Assembly: GCA_965242775.1 (NCBI GenBank)
Contig: CBDETI010000022.1
Location: forward strand, 496,001 to 560,000
DNA: 64,000 bases
Source of the DNA: JAWPMT01 sp965242775
Lineage (GTDB): Bacteria > Bacteroidota > Bacteroidia > Cytophagales > Cyclobacteriaceae
Reading direction: 5' to 3'
Below, in pieces: positions 63,366-64,000 of this stretch. The position numbers and the translations under genes are program-made. The first letter of the stretch is position 1; every line of letters begins with the position of its first letter. The notes beneath the pieces were generated by a model that saw nothing but the letters and a program-made list of their open reading frames with translations, was not told the origin of the DNA and searched no databases.

Positions 63366-64000
63366 ATGCAAAGAAGACATGATATTGACTGGTTACGGGT
63401 CATAGCGATCATACTAGTCCTTTACTTCCATGTGGCAATGATATTTGTCGCAGAGTGGGATTTTCATATCAAAAATGACCAAACTAGCTACCTGTGGCTG
63501 GAATTTAATTTTTGGCTTAGCCAGTTTAGGATGCCCTTGTTATTTTTTATTTCAGGCTATGGAACCTACCTGGCATTGAGGAGAAGGAAGCCGTGGCAAT
63601 ACCTAAAGGAACGCAATAACCGGCTCATGATCCCGCTGATCTTTTCAATGTTCGTGGTGGTTCCGCCACAAGTCTATTTCGAGCGCATTTTTGATCAGCC
63701 GGACCTCTATGCCTCCTTTCTGGATTTCTATCCTCAAACGTTCAATTTTATACCATATCCCGCGGGTGATTTTTCATGGCATCACATGTGGTTTGTTATC
63801 TACCTCTTCATGTATTCCATTGTTGGACTGCCCCTTTTCCTTTGGATAAAGCAGCCGCACCTTGCCGAAAGGATCGATAAGTTTTTTTCCAACGCCACCA
63901 TTAGTAAGATGTGGGTGCTGATCGTCCCAACGTTCATCGTATATCTGACTATCTCCGTGGGAAACGGTCGAACAAATGACCTGATTAATGATTGGGCCTT
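63366..64000 (+). CDS. Acyltransferase family membrane protein, 3' truncated by window edge
   Basis: Open to the end of the window; 211 residues visible. It starts MQRRHDIDWLRVIAIILVLYFHVAMIF, an acyltransferase-3 (OpgC/OafA-type) opening with the conserved His in the first helix (partly quoted). Then come RMPLLFFISGYGTYLAL, NRLMIPLIFSMFVVVPP and HHMWFVIYLFMYSIVG, each a membrane helix. These proteins O-acylate glycans or other envelope molecules from acyl donors. It begins 2 bp after the SurE stop and may be cotranscribed. The C-terminus lies outside the window. Confidence 0.85.
   Translation, partial: MQRRHDIDWLRVIAIILVLYFHVAMIFVAEWDFHIKNDQTSYLWLEFNFWLSQFRMPLLFFISGYGTYLALRRRKPWQYLKERNNRLMIPLIFSMFVVVPPQVYFERIFDQPDLYASFLDFYPQTFNFIPYPAGDFSWHHMWFVIYLFMYSIVGLPLFLWIKQPHLAERIDKFFSNATISKMWVLIVPTFIVYLTISVGNGRTNDLINDWA

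Noticed and set aside
1..64000. CRISPR array, prophage, insertion sequence, integron or tRNA
   Set aside because: No spaced repeats of array type, no transposase, integrase or structural phage gene, and no cloverleaf sequence were recognised in the reading.

Overview
The window looks like chromosomal DNA of a Bacteroidota bacterium, most likely order Cytophagales. The supporting signs are a TonB-dependent-receptor-like protein of the Bacteroidota outer-membrane beta-barrel type, FtsX/MacB permeases with an N-terminal prefix segment paired with PadR regulators, LytS/LytTR pairs, AraC regulators with membrane-spanning N-termini, A-rich leaders with weak Shine-Dalgarno signals, and -7 boxes close to TAnnTTTG. 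Genus cannot be fixed from the sequence alone. No tRNA, rRNA, CRISPR array, transposase or phage gene was seen. All gene-free gaps are shorter than about 300 bases.

Layout. 1-4464: the 3' part of an FtsX-type permease, then a PadR regulator and its permease. 4567-12594: secreted M20 peptidase, small membrane proteins (two tandem PH-like paralogues, DUF5362, DUF1761), DUF1801, serine hydrolase, M20 amidohydrolase, class IV aminotransferase, GNAT. 12783-16691 (minus): an Ig-like lipoprotein, an ECF sigma factor, a protein with an inner-membrane segment plus an outer-membrane barrel (probable dual-membrane anti-sigma factor), and an HExxH metalloprotease. 16787-21453: sulfite/siroheme block with an Rrf2 regulator, CysH, a sulfite reductase fused to a HEPN-like domain, SUMT and precorrin-2 dehydrogenase. 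21534-24308: LysE exporter, AraC regulator, alpha/beta-hydrolase lipoprotein. 24334-28404: outer-membrane receptor divergent from a MarR regulator and a cysteine-synthase-family enzyme, with two palindromic operators between. 28519-32301: tricorn-like protease and a hypothetical protein. 32430-43359: PadR plus four overlapping FtsX-type permeases. 43369-52202: flavin monooxygenase, SRPBCC-like protein, an NTF2-like/DOMON/LytS/LytTR operon, an SdpR/SdpI pair, and assorted secreted proteins. 52318-58923: erythromycin esterase-like protein, membrane LytTR regulator, serine hydrolase, polysaccharide deacetylase, lipoprotein, CsaA-like and HEAT-like proteins. 58974-62426: a single ORF joining a membrane AraC regulator to a complete FtsX/MacB permease. 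62468-64000: exported SurE-like protein and a truncated acyltransferase.

The window is dominated by envelope sensing and regulation. Seven FtsX/MacB-type permeases are present but no ATP-binding subunit. The permeases are tied to transcription in two ways: by translational coupling to PadR genes flanked by repeat-type operators, and in one case by direct fusion to an AraC DNA-binding domain. The second system of note is the ECF sigma/dual-membrane anti-sigma operon. The only clear metabolic block is reduction of PAPS to sulfide with its siroheme cofactor supply.
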